Part shown: piece by piece, positions 26,026 through 36,302 of the stretch | How positions within the stretch are numbered: position 1 is the stretch's first letter | How the letters are laid out: the number at the start of each line of letters is the position of its first letter | Assembly: GCA_028871055.1 (NCBI GenBank) | Contig: JAGWON010000005.1 | Location: 1 to 64,000 of the forward strand | Source: Alphaproteobacteria bacterium | GTDB lineage: Bacteria > Pseudomonadota > Alphaproteobacteria > ATCC43930 > CGMCC-115725 | Reading direction: 5' to 3' | Length of the DNA: 64,000 nucleotides | The notes under the pieces: generated by a model | The model's database searches: none | Told to the model about the DNA's origin: nothing | Seen by the model: the letters and a program-made list of their open reading frames with translations, nothing else | Translations under genes and position numbers: made by a program

Positions 26026-27254
26026 GTACCGACCGGCGTACCGTCGTCGTCGTCGGTGGGCGTACCGCGCTTGATGCGCAGCTTGCCGCCGCGGTCGATC
26101 CATAGGCGGTAGTCGCCGAGCTGCGGCAGGTTGCGGCTCTGCCACTGAGCGCCGAAGCGCACGCCGCCGTTCGGCCCGCCGATCTCCAGCGCCTCGAAGC
26201 CGTTGCTGTACTGCACGGCGCCGCTGCAGCCGATCAACGTCGCGTCGGCCGAGCGCGTGCCGCCGAGCCGCGCCAGCCCGGCTTTGGCCGCGGTGCCACC
26301 GCCGCTGCCGGTACAACCGACCATGGTGAGGCGCGAGGCGACGAAGGCGCGAATCAGCCCGGTCTGGTGGAAGACCGAATAGGCGGTGCAGCCGACCAGC
26401 GTGCCGAAGGTGTTCAAGTTCACGCCGCAATCGCCGCCGGCGAAATCCTTGGCCGCGGCGTGGTTGTTCTCGAAGCCGCAATTCGACAGCAGCGTGCAGC
26501 CATTGCCGGCGAGCAGGCCGAACTTGGCGTTGAGCAGGAAATAGCAGCCGTGGAAGGCGACGTCGTAGCAGTTGCGGATCATCGCCGCGCCGTTCTCGCC
26601 GTTCTGGCCGAACACCGCACCGAAAACGTGCAGTGCCGACAGAATACCCTCGGCGCCGTGCGCGAAGGTCGCGCCGTTGCCCTTGTTGCCGCGGAAATAG
26701 GCGTTGACGATCTGCCCTTCGAATACGTTCCCGACCAGGCGGCACCCGTCGCCGCCGCAATTCTGCACGTTCACGTCGCGCACGCAGAAATTGTAGAAAT
26801 AGGTACCCTTGTGATCGCATTCGACGTAGAGGCCATGGCCCTCGCGGCCGCGGCCGAGAATGTCGAGCCCGTCGATCAGCACGAAGCGGACGGTGGCGCG
26901 GCAGAGAATCTCGAGCACATTGCCGCCGTCGGCGATCTCGGAATCGAGCCGCGCGCCGTGCCCGACGATGCCGCTCTGCCGCCCCAAATTGGCGCCGTGC
27001 GCGAATTCGACGCGCAGCGTGCGGGTCACGCGATAGGTGCCGGGCGGAATCACGAGTAGCGCACCGCCTTCCACGAAGGCGTGGTCCAGCGCCTTCTGCA
27101 GCGCCGCGGTATCGTCCGCGCGACCGTCGCCTCGGGCGCCATAATCGCCGGCATTGAGCACACGCAACGGCGGCGCGGCCGCCGTCGGCAGCGGCGCGGC
27201 GGCAAGACCGAGCGCGGCACCCGCACCGAACAGTCCGCGTCGCGACAGCGTCAT
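26022..27254 (-). CDS. Tat-exported right-handed beta-helix protein (pectate lyase-like fold)
   Basis: 410 residues. The N-terminus LSRRGLFGAGAALGLAAAPL carries a twin-arginine signal. The mature part starts VLNAGDYGARGDGRADDTAA (about 32-51), the usual opening of the pectate-lyase-3/GH28-like beta-helix, followed by GGALLVIPPGTYRV and repeated NG/GC-rich coils (CGGDGCRLVGNVFEGQIVNA, NCYDVAFHGCYFLLNAKF). It may cut or edit EPS in the periplasm or be a structural beta-helix; clear catalytic residues are not identifiable. It lies 1 bp after the polymerase gene in the same operon. Confidence 0.8.
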   Translation of the reverse strand: MTLSRRGLFGAGAALGLAAAPLPTAAAPPLRVLNAGDYGARGDGRADDTAALQKALDHAFVEGGALLVIPPGTYRVTRTLRVEFAHGANLGRQSGIVGHGARLDSEIADGGNVLEILCRATVRFVLIDGLDILGRGREGHGLYVECDHKGTYFYNFCVRDVNVQNCGGDGCRLVGNVFEGQIVNAYFRGNKGNGATFAHGAEGILSALHVFGAVFGQNGENGAAMIRNCYDVAFHGCYFLLNAKFGLLAGNGCTLLSNCGFENNHAAAKDFAGGDCGVNLNTFGTLVGCTAYSVFHQTGLIRAFVASRLTMVGCTGSGGGTAAKAGLARLGGTRSADATLIGCSGAVQYSNGFEALEIGGPNGGVRFGAQWQSRNLPQLGDYRLWIDRGGKLRIKRGTPTDDDDGTPVGT

Positions 27255-27255
27255 G

Positions 27256-28611
27256 TCAGCCCGTCCCGCCCCGGCGCCAGGCCGGCCGCGGCAGCAGGGG
27301 TCCGGCGCGCGGATAGCGCGGCGTCGGCATCGGAGCGGCGCGTACCGCCTCGCGATCGACCAGAATGACGCAGGCGGCGCTCAGCAGCAGGACGGTCCAG
27401 GTCTTCGGCCCGACATAGGCGCCCGAGGCCTGGCCCAACCCCACCCAGACCATCCAGCAGAACGGCACGCTCGACACGCCGAGCACCTTGAGCCAGAGGC
27501 TGAGCCCGATCAGGACCAGCGTGCCCCACACCAGGCCGAGATAGATCCAGTGCAGCCAGAAATAATTGGTCAGCACGCTCGCCGTGTCGGAGATATCCCA
27601 GGCCGAGGAGAACGCCGCCGAGCGCATGTAGACGTTCGCGACTTCGTTGGCGATGAATTGCTCGCCGGTGAGGCCGGCGCCGGCGAACGGGTGATGCTCG
27701 ACGACGCTGCGCGCCACCAGCGCCGGGCCCGTGACGCGGTAGAAGAAGCTGGCGTCCTCGCCGGAGGCGATTTGGTTCATGCGCTCCGAGAAGACGGAAT
27801 GGCCGAGCCAGTCGAACACCACGACGACGACGATGGCAAAGACGACGAGCAACGCCATGCGCGCGAACGCGGGCGTCCACGACCGCGCGCGCAGGAGCTG
27901 ATAGGGGACGAGGAGCGGCACCATCAGCAGCAGGGTCGGCCCGGGCATAACGACGATACCCACCGCCATCAGCACGAGATATTTCAGCGGCGCCCAGCGC
28001 GTTCGCGTCGTCATCAGCCAGGTGAAGGCGAAGAGCGTGTAGGCGAAGGTGACGGCCGACGGCTCGCTGGTGAACAACTTGGGCCGGATGCGGCCATAGA
28101 GCACCTCGTCGCGCAAATCGGCGTCGTAGACGTTGATCGCCTTGTAGACCGCGTGGCGGACCGCGTCGCTGATCGGGCGCAACCCGGCGTAATCCTCGAG
28201 CAGACAGCCGATCACGATGACGATGCAGAAGCCGAGGAACAGGTGCGCGATCTGATTGCGGCTGGCGCGAATGACCGTGAGGAAGAGCGCGTAGGCGATC
28301 ACCAGCGAATACGTGATCTGGATCAGCCCGGTGAACCGCTTGCCGAGATGGGCGAGATCGGTCGCCGACAGCACCGAGCCGATATAGAGCAGCTCGACCA
28401 CGAGCAGCGCGCCGAGATGGGACGGCGTGATGTCGTCGCGGCGGCGCCACAGCAGCAACACACCGGCAATGCCGGACGGCACCGACGGAAACGGAATCCG
28501 AGCGCTGATCTGGAGGGTGTAGCCGGTGTAGATCCCGATCATGAACAGGATCAGGAGCAGCATGTCGGCCACGCCGAGACGTGGCTCGGCCGGAGCGGCG
28601 CGGACAGCCAT
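27256..28611 (-). CDS. EPS/O-antigen polymerase-like membrane protein (Wzy type)
   Basis: 451 residues, about 10-12 transmembrane helices (MLLLILFMIGIYTGYTLQIS; LVVFAIVVVVVFDWLGHSV) and a large periplasmic loop before the C-terminal helices, the Wzy/WaaL layout. HPFAGAGLTGEQFIANEVAN resembles the conserved H-P-x-x-G-x-G of O-antigen ligase/polymerase proteins. The ATG at 28611 overlaps the preceding glycosyltransferase stop (TGATG), so translation is coupled. It probably polymerises repeat units at the outer leaflet; no other Wzy candidate was seen here. Confidence 0.75.
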   Translation of the reverse strand: MAVRAAPAEPRLGVADMLLLILFMIGIYTGYTLQISARIPFPSVPSGIAGVLLLWRRRDDITPSHLGALLVVELLYIGSVLSATDLAHLGKRFTGLIQITYSLVIAYALFLTVIRASRNQIAHLFLGFCIVIVIGCLLEDYAGLRPISDAVRHAVYKAINVYDADLRDEVLYGRIRPKLFTSEPSAVTFAYTLFAFTWLMTTRTRWAPLKYLVLMAVGIVVMPGPTLLLMVPLLVPYQLLRARSWTPAFARMALLVVFAIVVVVVFDWLGHSVFSERMNQIASGEDASFFYRVTGPALVARSVVEHHPFAGAGLTGEQFIANEVANVYMRSAAFSSAWDISDTASVLTNYFWLHWIYLGLVWGTLVLIGLSLWLKVLGVSSVPFCWMVWVGLGQASGAYVGPKTWTVLLLSAACVILVDREAVRAAPMPTPRYPRAGPLLPRPAWRRGGTG

Positions 28612-29798
28612 CACAGCGCCGACACCGCCGCGAGGAAGTGCCGGCCGCGGCTCGGCCAGTCGAAGGCGTCGCGACACCGCTCGAAGGCCCTGTTCTGCAG
28701 ACGGTTGAGGCGTCCGAGATCGTCGATGGCCCGCCACACGCCCGTCGCCAGCGCCCGCTGGTCCGGATAGAGCTGGATGCTGTCGTCGCGCTCGAGCGGC
28801 ACGCCGGCGACCGAGCCTTCGAGAGCGAAGATCGGCGTCCGGTTGAAGATGTATTCCAGCACCTTCAGCTTGAAGCCGCCGCCGTTGCGCTCGGGAACGA
28901 TGGCAATCCGCGCCGATTCCATATAGCGATCGACCCGGTCGACCGTTCCGGTGAAATGGGTCGCAACGACCGATTTCTGCATCTGATCGAAGAAGGCGCG
29001 ATCGCCGCTGCCGACCACTTCCAGCTCGACGCCGTGCGCCGCGAAGATCGGATCGGCGACATTGATGAATTCCTCGATGTTCAGGCGCTTGGCGATCCAA
29101 TCGAAGCTTCCGACGACGACCGCGCGGCGCGGCAAGTCGGGCGTGATCTGACGCTCGGAAATCGCGCGGCCGCGGTAACCCGGCGTCAGCACCTCGATTC
29201 GCTTGCGCGGCCATTCGGCGCCGTAAAGGGCGTGATCTTCGGGCGTGATCGCGGTGACGAGATCGGCTTCGGCGACCAGCGCGCGCTCGAGCCGGGTGAC
29301 CTTGTAGGCATCGAGCTTCAGCCCGTGGCGTTTCAGAAAGCCGGGATGATTTTCGGCAAGCGCCTTGCGCAAGCTGCTTTCGTGGTTGTGCGAGACATAG
29401 ACGATTTTTGGCCGCTTGCGGCGCCGCGGCCAGCGGCTCGTCACCCGCCGCAGCGCCCATCCGGCCGAAATGCCGTCGAACACCACCGTGTCGAAATCGG
29501 CGCCGGCAAGAACCTCGTCGAGCATGCGGCGCATCGTCGGCGTGGTGCAGCGCTTGGCCATGTTGGGCAGCCGCGAGGTCAGGCTCGCCCGTGGCGACAG
29601 CGGCTTGTCGGCAGCGAGCCGCCACAGCACGCGTCCGTCGCGCGCGCCGTCGTGCCGCTGTGAATCGAGGCGCGCCAGGCCAACGACGACGACCTCGGCG
29701 CCGGCGCCCGCGATGGCGTCGATCAAGCCTCCGGAATAGAGATATTGGCCATTATACTCCGGCGTCGGGTCGGCGAGCGTCAACCAGAGGAACCGCAT
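28611..29798 (-). CDS. Glycosyltransferase (GT4-like)
   Basis: 395 residues of GT-B type. The N-domain begins MRFLWLTLADPTPEYNGQYL with the GG(L)IDAIA segment and DFDTVVFDGISAGWAL. The C-domain has RRAVVVGSFDWIAKRLNIEE (about 228-247), VELEVVGSGDRAFFDQM and IAIVPERNGGGFKLKVLEYI (about 309-328), the donor-site motif of this group. First gene of the initiating phosphotransferase operon's downstream part; 18 bp separate it from the sugar transferase. Confidence 0.83.
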   Translation of the reverse strand: MRFLWLTLADPTPEYNGQYLYSGGLIDAIAGAGAEVVVVGLARLDSQRHDGARDGRVLWRLAADKPLSPRASLTSRLPNMAKRCTTPTMRRMLDEVLAGADFDTVVFDGISAGWALRRVTSRWPRRRKRPKIVYVSHNHESSLRKALAENHPGFLKRHGLKLDAYKVTRLERALVAEADLVTAITPEDHALYGAEWPRKRIEVLTPGYRGRAISERQITPDLPRRAVVVGSFDWIAKRLNIEEFINVADPIFAAHGVELEVVGSGDRAFFDQMQKSVVATHFTGTVDRVDRYMESARIAIVPERNGGGFKLKVLEYIFNRTPIFALEGSVAGVPLERDDSIQLYPDQRALATGVWRAIDDLGRLNRLQNRAFERCRDAFDWPSRGRHFLAAVSAL

Positions 29799-29816
29799 GG
29801 CCCCGCCGATTTCCCG

Positions 29817-31307
29817 TCAATAGGCCCGCGCATCGGTGAATCCCACCATGATGGTTCGGAGGATGATTTTCAGATCGAGCAGGATCGACCAGTGCTCGAT
29901 GTAATAGAGATCGTATTCGACGCGGCGCTGGATTTGTTCGATGGTCTGGGTCTCGCCGCGCCAGCCATTGATCTGCGCCCAGCCGGTGATGCCCGGCTTC
30001 ATGCGATGGCGCGCGTCGTAGTAGCGCACGGCATCGTGATAGAGCACGCCGCCTGCCTTGGCCGAAATCGCGTGCGGCCGCGGCCCGACGATCGACATCT
30101 CGCCGCGCAGCACGTTGAAGAATTGCGGCAGCTCGTCGAGGGTCGTGCGCCGGAGGATGGCACCGACACGGGTCACGCGCGGATCGTCGCGCGTCGTCAG
30201 CTTTTCGGCATTCGGATCGCGGGCGTGGTGATACATGGTGCGGAATTTCAGCACCTCGATGAGCTCGCGATTGAAGCCATAGCGCTTCTGCCGAAAGAAC
30301 ACCGGGCCGGGGCTGTCGAGCTTGATCGCGATCGCGATCGCCGCCAAGAGCGGCGAGATCAGCAGCAGAATGACCGCCGCGAGCACGCGATCCTCGATCG
30401 CCTTGGCAATCCATTTCCATTCGCTCACCGGCCGATCGATGACGTTGAACATCGTGAGGCCGTTGATCTGGCTGACTTGGCAGGGGCCCACGTCGAAGAC
30501 GAACGATTCGGAACACAGCCGTACGTCGACCGGAACCAGACGCAGCTTGCTCATCGTGTCGGCGAGGCGAAGGTCGGCGGCGGCCGGCATCGCGACGATC
30601 ACCATATCGATGCGGCCGTTGCGGACGTCGCCGATGAGATCGTCGATGTCGCCCAGGACCGCATGGCCGGCACAGTGCGCAACGGCATGGGGCTCGCGCC
30701 GATCGCGATAGACGCCGACGATGTCGACTTCGGGATCAGACGCCGCGGCGCAATGGCCCAGGAAGCGCTCCGCCAGCCGGCCGACGCCGACCACCGCGGT
30801 CCGGCGGCGCAGTCGCCCGGTGCGCTGCCACGCGCGCACGCGGCCCGAGAATACCATGCGCACGGCGGCCAGGCCGGCCGAGCCGACCATGAGCCACAGC
30901 AGCAGCCAGATATGCGTCGTGCCGCTATTGAGGCCGCTGACGCGCAAGGCGACGAACAACGCGCCGATCGCGGCGAGCCACGCCGCGAAGGCCTGGGCCA
31001 GGGCCAGCTGCGCGTGGGCCAGATTGGCGAAACGGTAGCCGCCGAGCACCTGCAGGAGATTCACAAACAGGATCGTGCCGACGACAGCGAGAATTCGGAA
31101 AAGCTGCGCGTCGACCTCGATGTGACGCAACAGCCAATAGAGCGAGAACAGCCCGGCGCCGAAGACGACGCCCAAGTCGCAGGCGGCGACGATTGCGGGG
31201 GTGACGCGAAGCGAAACCGGGCGGGACGCATGCGCACGCCGCGCCTTCCTCGTATGGTCGGCCGAGGCGGAGGCGCCATCGAGAGATGGATCTTTTTTAC
31301 CAAACAT
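29817..31307 (-). CDS. Undecaprenyl-phosphate sugar phosphotransferase (WcaJ/GumD type)
   Basis: 496 residues. It transfers a sugar-1-phosphate, usually glucose or galactose, to undecaprenyl phosphate and so starts the EPS unit. About four N-terminal transmembrane helices (residues 35-130) are followed by a nucleotide-binding-like region ([18 protein letters not shown]) and the bacterial sugar transferase domain from about residue 300: helix [69 protein letters not shown], and [17 protein letters not shown]. The ATG at 31307 follows CGGAG; a longer in-frame extension exists but lies before the ribosome site. Confidence 0.92.
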   Translation of the reverse strand: MFGKKDPSLDGASASADHTRKARRAHASRPVSLRVTPAIVAACDLGVVFGAGLFSLYWLLRHIEVDAQLFRILAVVGTILFVNLLQVLGGYRFANLAHAQLALAQAFAAWLAAIGALFVALRVSGLNSGTTHIWLLLWLMVGSAGLAAVRMVFSGRVRAWQRTGRLRRRTAVVGVGRLAERFLGHCAAASDPEVDIVGVYRDRREPHAVAHCAGHAVLGDIDDLIGDVRNGRIDMVIVAMPAAADLRLADTMSKLRLVPVDVRLCSESFVFDVGPCQVSQINGLTMFNVIDRPVSEWKWIAKAIEDRVLAAVILLLISPLLAAIAIAIKLDSPGPVFFRQKRYGFNRELIEVLKFRTMYHHARDPNAEKLTTRDDPRVTRVGAILRRTTLDELPQFFNVLRGEMSIVGPRPHAISAKAGGVLYHDAVRYYDARHRMKPGITGWAQINGWRGETQTIEQIQRRVEYDLYYIEHWSILLDLKIILRTIMVGFTDARAY

Positions 31308-31495
31308 CACACCACTCCGAAAAAACCAACCCTTGTGGTCTCTATCGGCTTCCTCCGGCACGCGCTTTTTCTGTTCTTCGCCCGTGCCGGAATTGTCCCC
31401 GCGGCGCCTCGCGCCGGGGTGTGACCTTGTTGAGAGCCATTGTGACTTTCTTAGGACCGCGGCCGGCGATCGGCGACTGCGTTCCGGCGCCGCGT

Positions 31496-33928
31496 TCAAC
31501 CTTCGGCCACGCTGGCGAAGACCAACTCTGCGAAGCGGTCGGGCGTATTGCGCGCGACGAACGCGCGCGCCCGTTGCGGATCGATGAAGCGATGGGGTCC
31601 CTCGTGCACGAACCGCACGATGCCTGCGGCGAGTGCCTCGGGCTGGTCGACGTCGATCGCCAGACCGAGCCGATAGTTGCGGACCAGCGGCCCGATCATG
31701 CCGAAATCCTGAGTCAGCAGCGGTTTGCCGGCCCGCGCCGCCCACAGCAGCACGCCGCTCGAGCCGACAAAGCGCTGGTAAGGCGCCAGCACCACGTCGG
31801 CGCGCGCCACCAGCGCCTCGATCTCGCCGGTCGACAGCCGGCGATCGACGATCTCGAGCACGAGATCGGGCTGCAGCGCCGCCAGCCGGGCGCGCAGCGC
31901 GGCAACGCGGCCGGCGATCGCCGGATCGAGCTTGCCGGCCAGAACCACAGCGACCCGGGATGCGGTGCCCTCGGGGACCAGGAACAGCGACTCGAGCAGG
32001 GCCAGCGTTCCCTTGCGCTCGGTCAGATGCCCGAACAGCAGGAAGGCGACCCGACCGGGCGGCACGGCGTCGGCCAAGGCGCGATCGCTATCGACAAGCG
32101 GCACGGCCGGATGGACCGGATCGGGCACCGCGCGCACCTTGCTGCCGGCGCGATAGAACCGCGCCGCGTGGCGCGGAAAGAACGGATCGAGCGTGAGCAC
32201 GACACCAAGCGCGCGGTTGAGCAGCATGAGACGGTAGAGCGCCGCCTTGCGCAGATCGCGCAGCCATTCGCGCGCCCGCGGATGGTAGGCGCCGAGCAGG
32301 CGGTAATGCACCGATGGCCGGAACAGAATGCCGCCGATGCGCCGGCCATTGCCGGCGCCGAGCCCCAGCGCCAGCGGCAGCGATAGCAGGTCGAGCGACA
32401 GGAATTGCCCGGCCTGGGCGCCAGTCCTGGCAAGATAACGGCGCATCCACCACCAGCGGGCGAAGCCGCTGATCACCAGCCGGCGATGGGTGCACAGTCG
32501 CGCCGCCAGGAGCGACAGCGGCAGGATGCGGACGCGATCGGTCTGCGCGTCGTCGATCCGCGCCGCAAGCTCGCGATAGAGTGCCGGCGCGACGATGAAC
32601 GAAACCGTCTGCGCCGACGCGGCGTGGCAGATGAAATCGATCAGATGGCAAAGCCATTCGTACGGATGGCCCTCGCTGTCCGGCTCGAAAACCAGCGTAT
32701 GGCGCGGCGGCGGCGGCGCGGCCAGCATGCGCGTCAGCACCGCGAACCGGCCGAGCACCAGCGGTTTGGCGCAGTGTTGCTCGACGAAGCGCCGGCCGTT
32801 TGCGCCGAGCTCGGCGCACCGCGCCGGATCGTCGACGAGCCGCAACACCGCCTCGGCAAGGGCGCGCGCGTCGTTGGGCGGCGCACAGAGAAACGCGCTG
32901 CTCTCTTCCATCATCCGCCACAGCGGGCTGCCCCGCAGCGCCGTGGCCACGAACGGCCGACCCGCCGCCATGATGTTGAAGACCTTGCTCGGCACCGCAA
33001 AAGCGGCGGCGTCGGGATCCTGCGGCACCAGGTGGATGTCGCCTTCGGCCAGCCCGTCGCCGAGCCGTTCCGCCGGCAGCAGCCCGGCGAGCCGCACGTT
33101 GGTCAAGCCGGCGGCGACGATCGACGCGCACAGCGCGTCGCGCGTGCCGCCGTCGCCGCGCAGGACGATCGCGACGTCCGGCCGCTCGCGCTGCAGCCTG
33201 GCGGCCAGCGCGACGATCTGGTGCAGCCCCTGCTTGCGGCCGAAATTGCCGCTGTAAAGCAGGACTGGCGCGGTGCGGCGCGCCGACGGCGCCGCCAGCA
33301 GGCGCTCGGTGTCGACCCAGATCGGCATCACCTCGATCGGCACGACGACGCCGTTGAGACGCAGCTCGTCGCGCATCGCGCGATCGAGAACGACGACCAA
33401 GTCGGTACGATTGAGCACCGTGCGCTCGCACCAGCGCATCGCCGCTACCAGCACGCCACTGCCGACCATGCCGAGGCCACGCGCTAGGCCTGACTGGATG
33501 TCGTGCACGATGGCGATATGCCGGCCGCCGCGCCGTGCCGCGGCGCCGAGCGCCACGGTCAGGATCGAGGGACAGAGCGAGACCACCACCGGCCGGCGCG
33601 GAACGCGGCCCCGCACCAGCGCCCATAGGCCGGCCAACAGGAAATGCGCCTCGCTCAGGATGCGCAGCGCCGCCGCCGACCGGCGCGGAATCCAATGCCG
33701 CAGGCGCAGCACCTCGATCCCCGACAGGCGCTCGCGCCGCGGCGGATTGGAGCGGTAGGCCGGAAACACCGCGTGTCCGGGATAATGCGGCAGGCCGGCG
33801 ACGACGGTAACCGGCGCACCCGTCGTCTGGAGCCATTCCGCGAGATCGCCGCAGTAGGGACCGGAGCCGACCAGCTCCGGTCGGTAATATTGCGTCACCA
33901 GCAGGATCGCAGGCGTCGCCGCCGGCAC
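31496..33928 (-). CDS. Double glycosyltransferase: two GT4-type modules fused
   Basis: 810 residues from the GTG at 33928, five bases after the wzc stop and preceded by a G-rich site. Module 1 (about 1-405) is WcaI-like: ILLVTQYYRPELVGSGPYCG, then VLLYSGNFGRKQGLHQIVAL and HLVPQDPDAAAFAVPSKVFN. Module 2 (about 410-810) begins HTLVFEPDSEGHPYEWLCHL and has a separate donor domain: AFLLFGHLTERKGTLALLES, VVLAGKLDPAI, VVLAPYQRFVGSSGVLLWAA. So one chain may add two successive sugars. No frameshift is needed; the linker is PPPPRH-rich. Confidence 0.85.
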   Translation of the reverse strand: MPAATPAILLVTQYYRPELVGSGPYCGDLAEWLQTTGAPVTVVAGLPHYPGHAVFPAYRSNPPRRERLSGIEVLRLRHWIPRRSAAALRILSEAHFLLAGLWALVRGRVPRRPVVVSLCPSILTVALGAAARRGGRHIAIVHDIQSGLARGLGMVGSGVLVAAMRWCERTVLNRTDLVVVLDRAMRDELRLNGVVVPIEVMPIWVDTERLLAAPSARRTAPVLLYSGNFGRKQGLHQIVALAARLQRERPDVAIVLRGDGGTRDALCASIVAAGLTNVRLAGLLPAERLGDGLAEGDIHLVPQDPDAAAFAVPSKVFNIMAAGRPFVATALRGSPLWRMMEESSAFLCAPPNDARALAEAVLRLVDDPARCAELGANGRRFVEQHCAKPLVLGRFAVLTRMLAAPPPPRHTLVFEPDSEGHPYEWLCHLIDFICHAASAQTVSFIVAPALYRELAARIDDAQTDRVRILPLSLLAARLCTHRRLVISGFARWWWMRRYLARTGAQAGQFLSLDLLSLPLALGLGAGNGRRIGGILFRPSVHYRLLGAYHPRAREWLRDLRKAALYRLMLLNRALGVVLTLDPFFPRHAARFYRAGSKVRAVPDPVHPAVPLVDSDRALADAVPPGRVAFLLFGHLTERKGTLALLESLFLVPEGTASRVAVVLAGKLDPAIAGRVAALRARLAALQPDLVLEIVDRRLSTGEIEALVARADVVLAPYQRFVGSSGVLLWAARAGKPLLTQDFGMIGPLVRNYRLGLAIDVDQPEALAAGIVRFVHEGPHRFIDPQRARAFVARNTPDRFAELVFASVAEG

Positions 33929-33932
33929 GGCG

Positions 33933-36302
33933 TTACCCCCCCAATTGGGCGAGTGACGGCCGCGCGTATTCGTAATTGAGGTGGCTGTAAGCGAATTCCC
34001 GGTACCGCTTGGCATCGACGCGCGACATCACCAGGCCGGGGATGTCGGCGCCGGCCTCGAGCAACTGCTTCAGCCCGTCAAGCGCCACCTCGCGCCTTGT
34101 GTGGCCCCAGCGCACCGTATAGATGACCTTGTCGACCATGCGCGAGAGCTGCAGCACCTCGGCGCCGACCAGGACCGGCGGCGTGTCCAGGATGACGAGG
34201 TCGTAGTTCTTGCCGAAGGTCTGAAGCACCGCGCGCATCCGTGCCGAGGTGAGCAGCTGCATCGAATGCGGATTCCAGCCGCCCGATACGATCACGTCGA
34301 CGCCCGAAAGCGGATCGTTGTAGATCACGTCGCTCAATGGCACGCCTTCGTCGGCCAGCAGCGAGGCGAGGCCGTTCTTGTCCGAACGCTGGAAAACGCG
34401 GTGCAGGGTCGGCGCCCGCCAATCGCAGTCGATGAGCATGATGCGCTTGCCGTTGCGCGCCAGCAGCCGCGCCAGCGACGCCACCAACACCGATTTGCCC
34501 TCGCCCGGCGTCGCCGACGAGAACATCACCGTCTTCGGCGGTTGCGCCGCCTCGGAGAGCTGCAAGCCGACGTAGATCTTGCGCAGCGATTCGCTGAACC
34601 CCGAGATCGGCTTGCGCAGGACGTGGACGCTGGGCTGGGTCGTACCCTTGAGATCCGGCACCATCGCGATCACCGGCAGGCCGGTCGCCTGCTCGATCTC
34701 GTCGGAGCGCCGGAAGGTGTGGTCGGTGCTCTCGCGCATCAGCGCGGCGAGCGAGCCGGCGAAGAGACCGCCGCAGACGCTCAGCAGCATGATCAGCAAC
34801 TTCGGCGGATAGGTGGGGCTGACCGGCGGCGCCGCTGCCGTGATCAGCTTGGCGTCCGGCGTCTCGATCTGCTCGCGGCCGATCGTCTCCTTGGCGCGGG
34901 CCAGCATGGCTTCGAGCAGATTCTGATTCACCGTGGCATCGCGCTCCAGTGCCTCGAGACGGATCGCCTTCTCGTTCACCCCGCCCATCTGGGTCTCGCT
35001 CGTGTGGAAATTCTTGGTGAGCGCCGCGTAGCGTGCGTCGGCGGTGCGCGCCGTGCGCTTCAGGCCCTCGACGATGCGCGCGGTTTCGGCGTTGATCTTG
35101 CGGCTGACGTCGGCGACCTGGTTGCGCGCCTGGATGACCGCGGGATAACGCGGCCCGTAATTGGCGCTCACCTCGGCCAAGGTTTGCGCCGCCTGGGCCT
35201 GCTGCGCCTTGAGGGTCTGGATCAGCGGCGAATCGAGCACCGCGGGCACGGTGCTATTGCTTTCCGCCACGTTGTGCCGCAGGGCTTCTGCCTCCTGGAC
35301 GGCCGCGTCCGCCGTCGCCTTTTCGGTCTGCGCCTGGACAAGCTGCGTGTTGAGTTCGGTCAGCTGTTGTGTCGTCACGTTGGCGTTGGTCATACCCTCG
35401 TAGAGGCCGTTCTCGCGCCGGTAATCCGCCGCCGCCTTCTCCGAGGTCTCGACCGCCTCGCGTAGCTGGGCGATGCGGGCCCTCAGGTACTGCATGACGC
35501 GGTCTGTCGACTTGATCTTGTCGCCACGCTGCTCGCGCAGATAGTTGGTCGCAAAGGCGTTGGCGATGTTGGCGGCGAGCGCCGAATTGACCGATTCGGC
35601 GTCGACGTCGAGCACGTGCGAGCGGCCCTCGACGGAAACGGCGACGCGCGACAAGAGCCGATCGGTGATCCGGTCCATCTTCGGGTCGTCCGGCGGGATG
35701 ACGGGAAGCGTCGGCACCGCCGCGTCGAGCGCGGTGTCTTGGCCCGGCCCGGCAGCTGTTGCGGCGGCGGCCGCGGCCGGTGCGCTGGAGGCGGCATCCG
35801 CAGGTTGCGCCGGTTGCGCCGGCTGCGTCGGGCTCGCGCCGAACAGACCGCCGAATGTCAGCAGGCGCTGCCACCAGCTCGGCTTCGTGTCCGGCACGGC
35901 GAACTCGGGATTGTCGGCGAGGCGCAGCTGCTCGATCACCGTGCGCGCCAGTTCGGGCGACTGCATGGCGATGCGCTCGTTCTCGACCTTCTCCGTATCC
36001 GCGTCGCCGCCGCCGAAACGCAGATCGGTGCTGAAAATCTGCACGGCCGGAACGCCGACCTCGACCTTGGCCTCGCCGACGTAGAGCGACGGCAAGCGCC
36101 AAAGCACGGCGAACGCGACGACGGCAAACGCCGCCGTGACCGCAAGAACCATGAAGCGGTGCCGCCAGATGCGACGAACCGTGTCGATCAGGTCCTGCTG
36201 CGGCGGACCGGAAGGTCCTCCGACATACTGGACCGGAACGCGCTCATACGCTTCGCGCCGCAGGACTGACTGGCGCGCGTGCAGCGGCTCGAGAAATGAC
36301 AT
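33933..36302 (-). CDS. wzc: EPS co-polymerase with autokinase domain (Wzc type)
   Basis: 789 residues. N-terminal Wzz domain: first membrane helix RFMVLAVTAAFAVVAFAVLW (about 49-68), a long coiled-coil periplasmic part with an unusual Ala/Pro-rich insert (about 160-190), second helix LLIMLLSVCGGLFAGSLAAL (about 500). C-terminal BY-kinase: Walker A SSATPGEGKSVLVASLARL (about 590-608), Walker A' IMLIDCDWR (about 618), Walker B DLVILDTPPVL (about 700). The tail has a tyrosine cluster (YREFAYSHLNYEY), the expected autophosphorylation site. It controls chain length and works with Wza. No Wzb-type phosphatase is in the window. Its ATG overlaps the wza stop by 1 nt. Confidence 0.95.
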   Translation of the reverse strand: MSFLEPLHARQSVLRREAYERVPVQYVGGPSGPPQQDLIDTVRRIWRHRFMVLAVTAAFAVVAFAVLWRLPSLYVGEAKVEVGVPAVQIFSTDLRFGGGDADTEKVENERIAMQSPELARTVIEQLRLADNPEFAVPDTKPSWWQRLLTFGGLFGASPTQPAQPAQPADAASSAPAAAAAATAAGPGQDTALDAAVPTLPVIPPDDPKMDRITDRLLSRVAVSVEGRSHVLDVDAESVNSALAANIANAFATNYLREQRGDKIKSTDRVMQYLRARIAQLREAVETSEKAAADYRRENGLYEGMTNANVTTQQLTELNTQLVQAQTEKATADAAVQEAEALRHNVAESNSTVPAVLDSPLIQTLKAQQAQAAQTLAEVSANYGPRYPAVIQARNQVADVSRKINAETARIVEGLKRTARTADARYAALTKNFHTSETQMGGVNEKAIRLEALERDATVNQNLLEAMLARAKETIGREQIETPDAKLITAAAPPVSPTYPPKLLIMLLSVCGGLFAGSLAALMRESTDHTFRRSDEIEQATGLPVIAMVPDLKGTTQPSVHVLRKPISGFSESLRKIYVGLQLSEAAQPPKTVMFSSATPGEGKSVLVASLARLLARNGKRIMLIDCDWRAPTLHRVFQRSDKNGLASLLADEGVPLSDVIYNDPLSGVDVIVSGGWNPHSMQLLTSARMRAVLQTFGKNYDLVILDTPPVLVGAEVLQLSRMVDKVIYTVRWGHTRREVALDGLKQLLEAGADIPGLVMSRVDAKRYREFAYSHLNYEYARPSLAQLGG

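Noticed and set aside
27154-28770. 538-codon plus-strand frame over the beta-helix and polymerase genes
   Set aside because: Antisense shadow: charged, repetitive sequence with no motifs; the minus-strand membrane protein is coherent.
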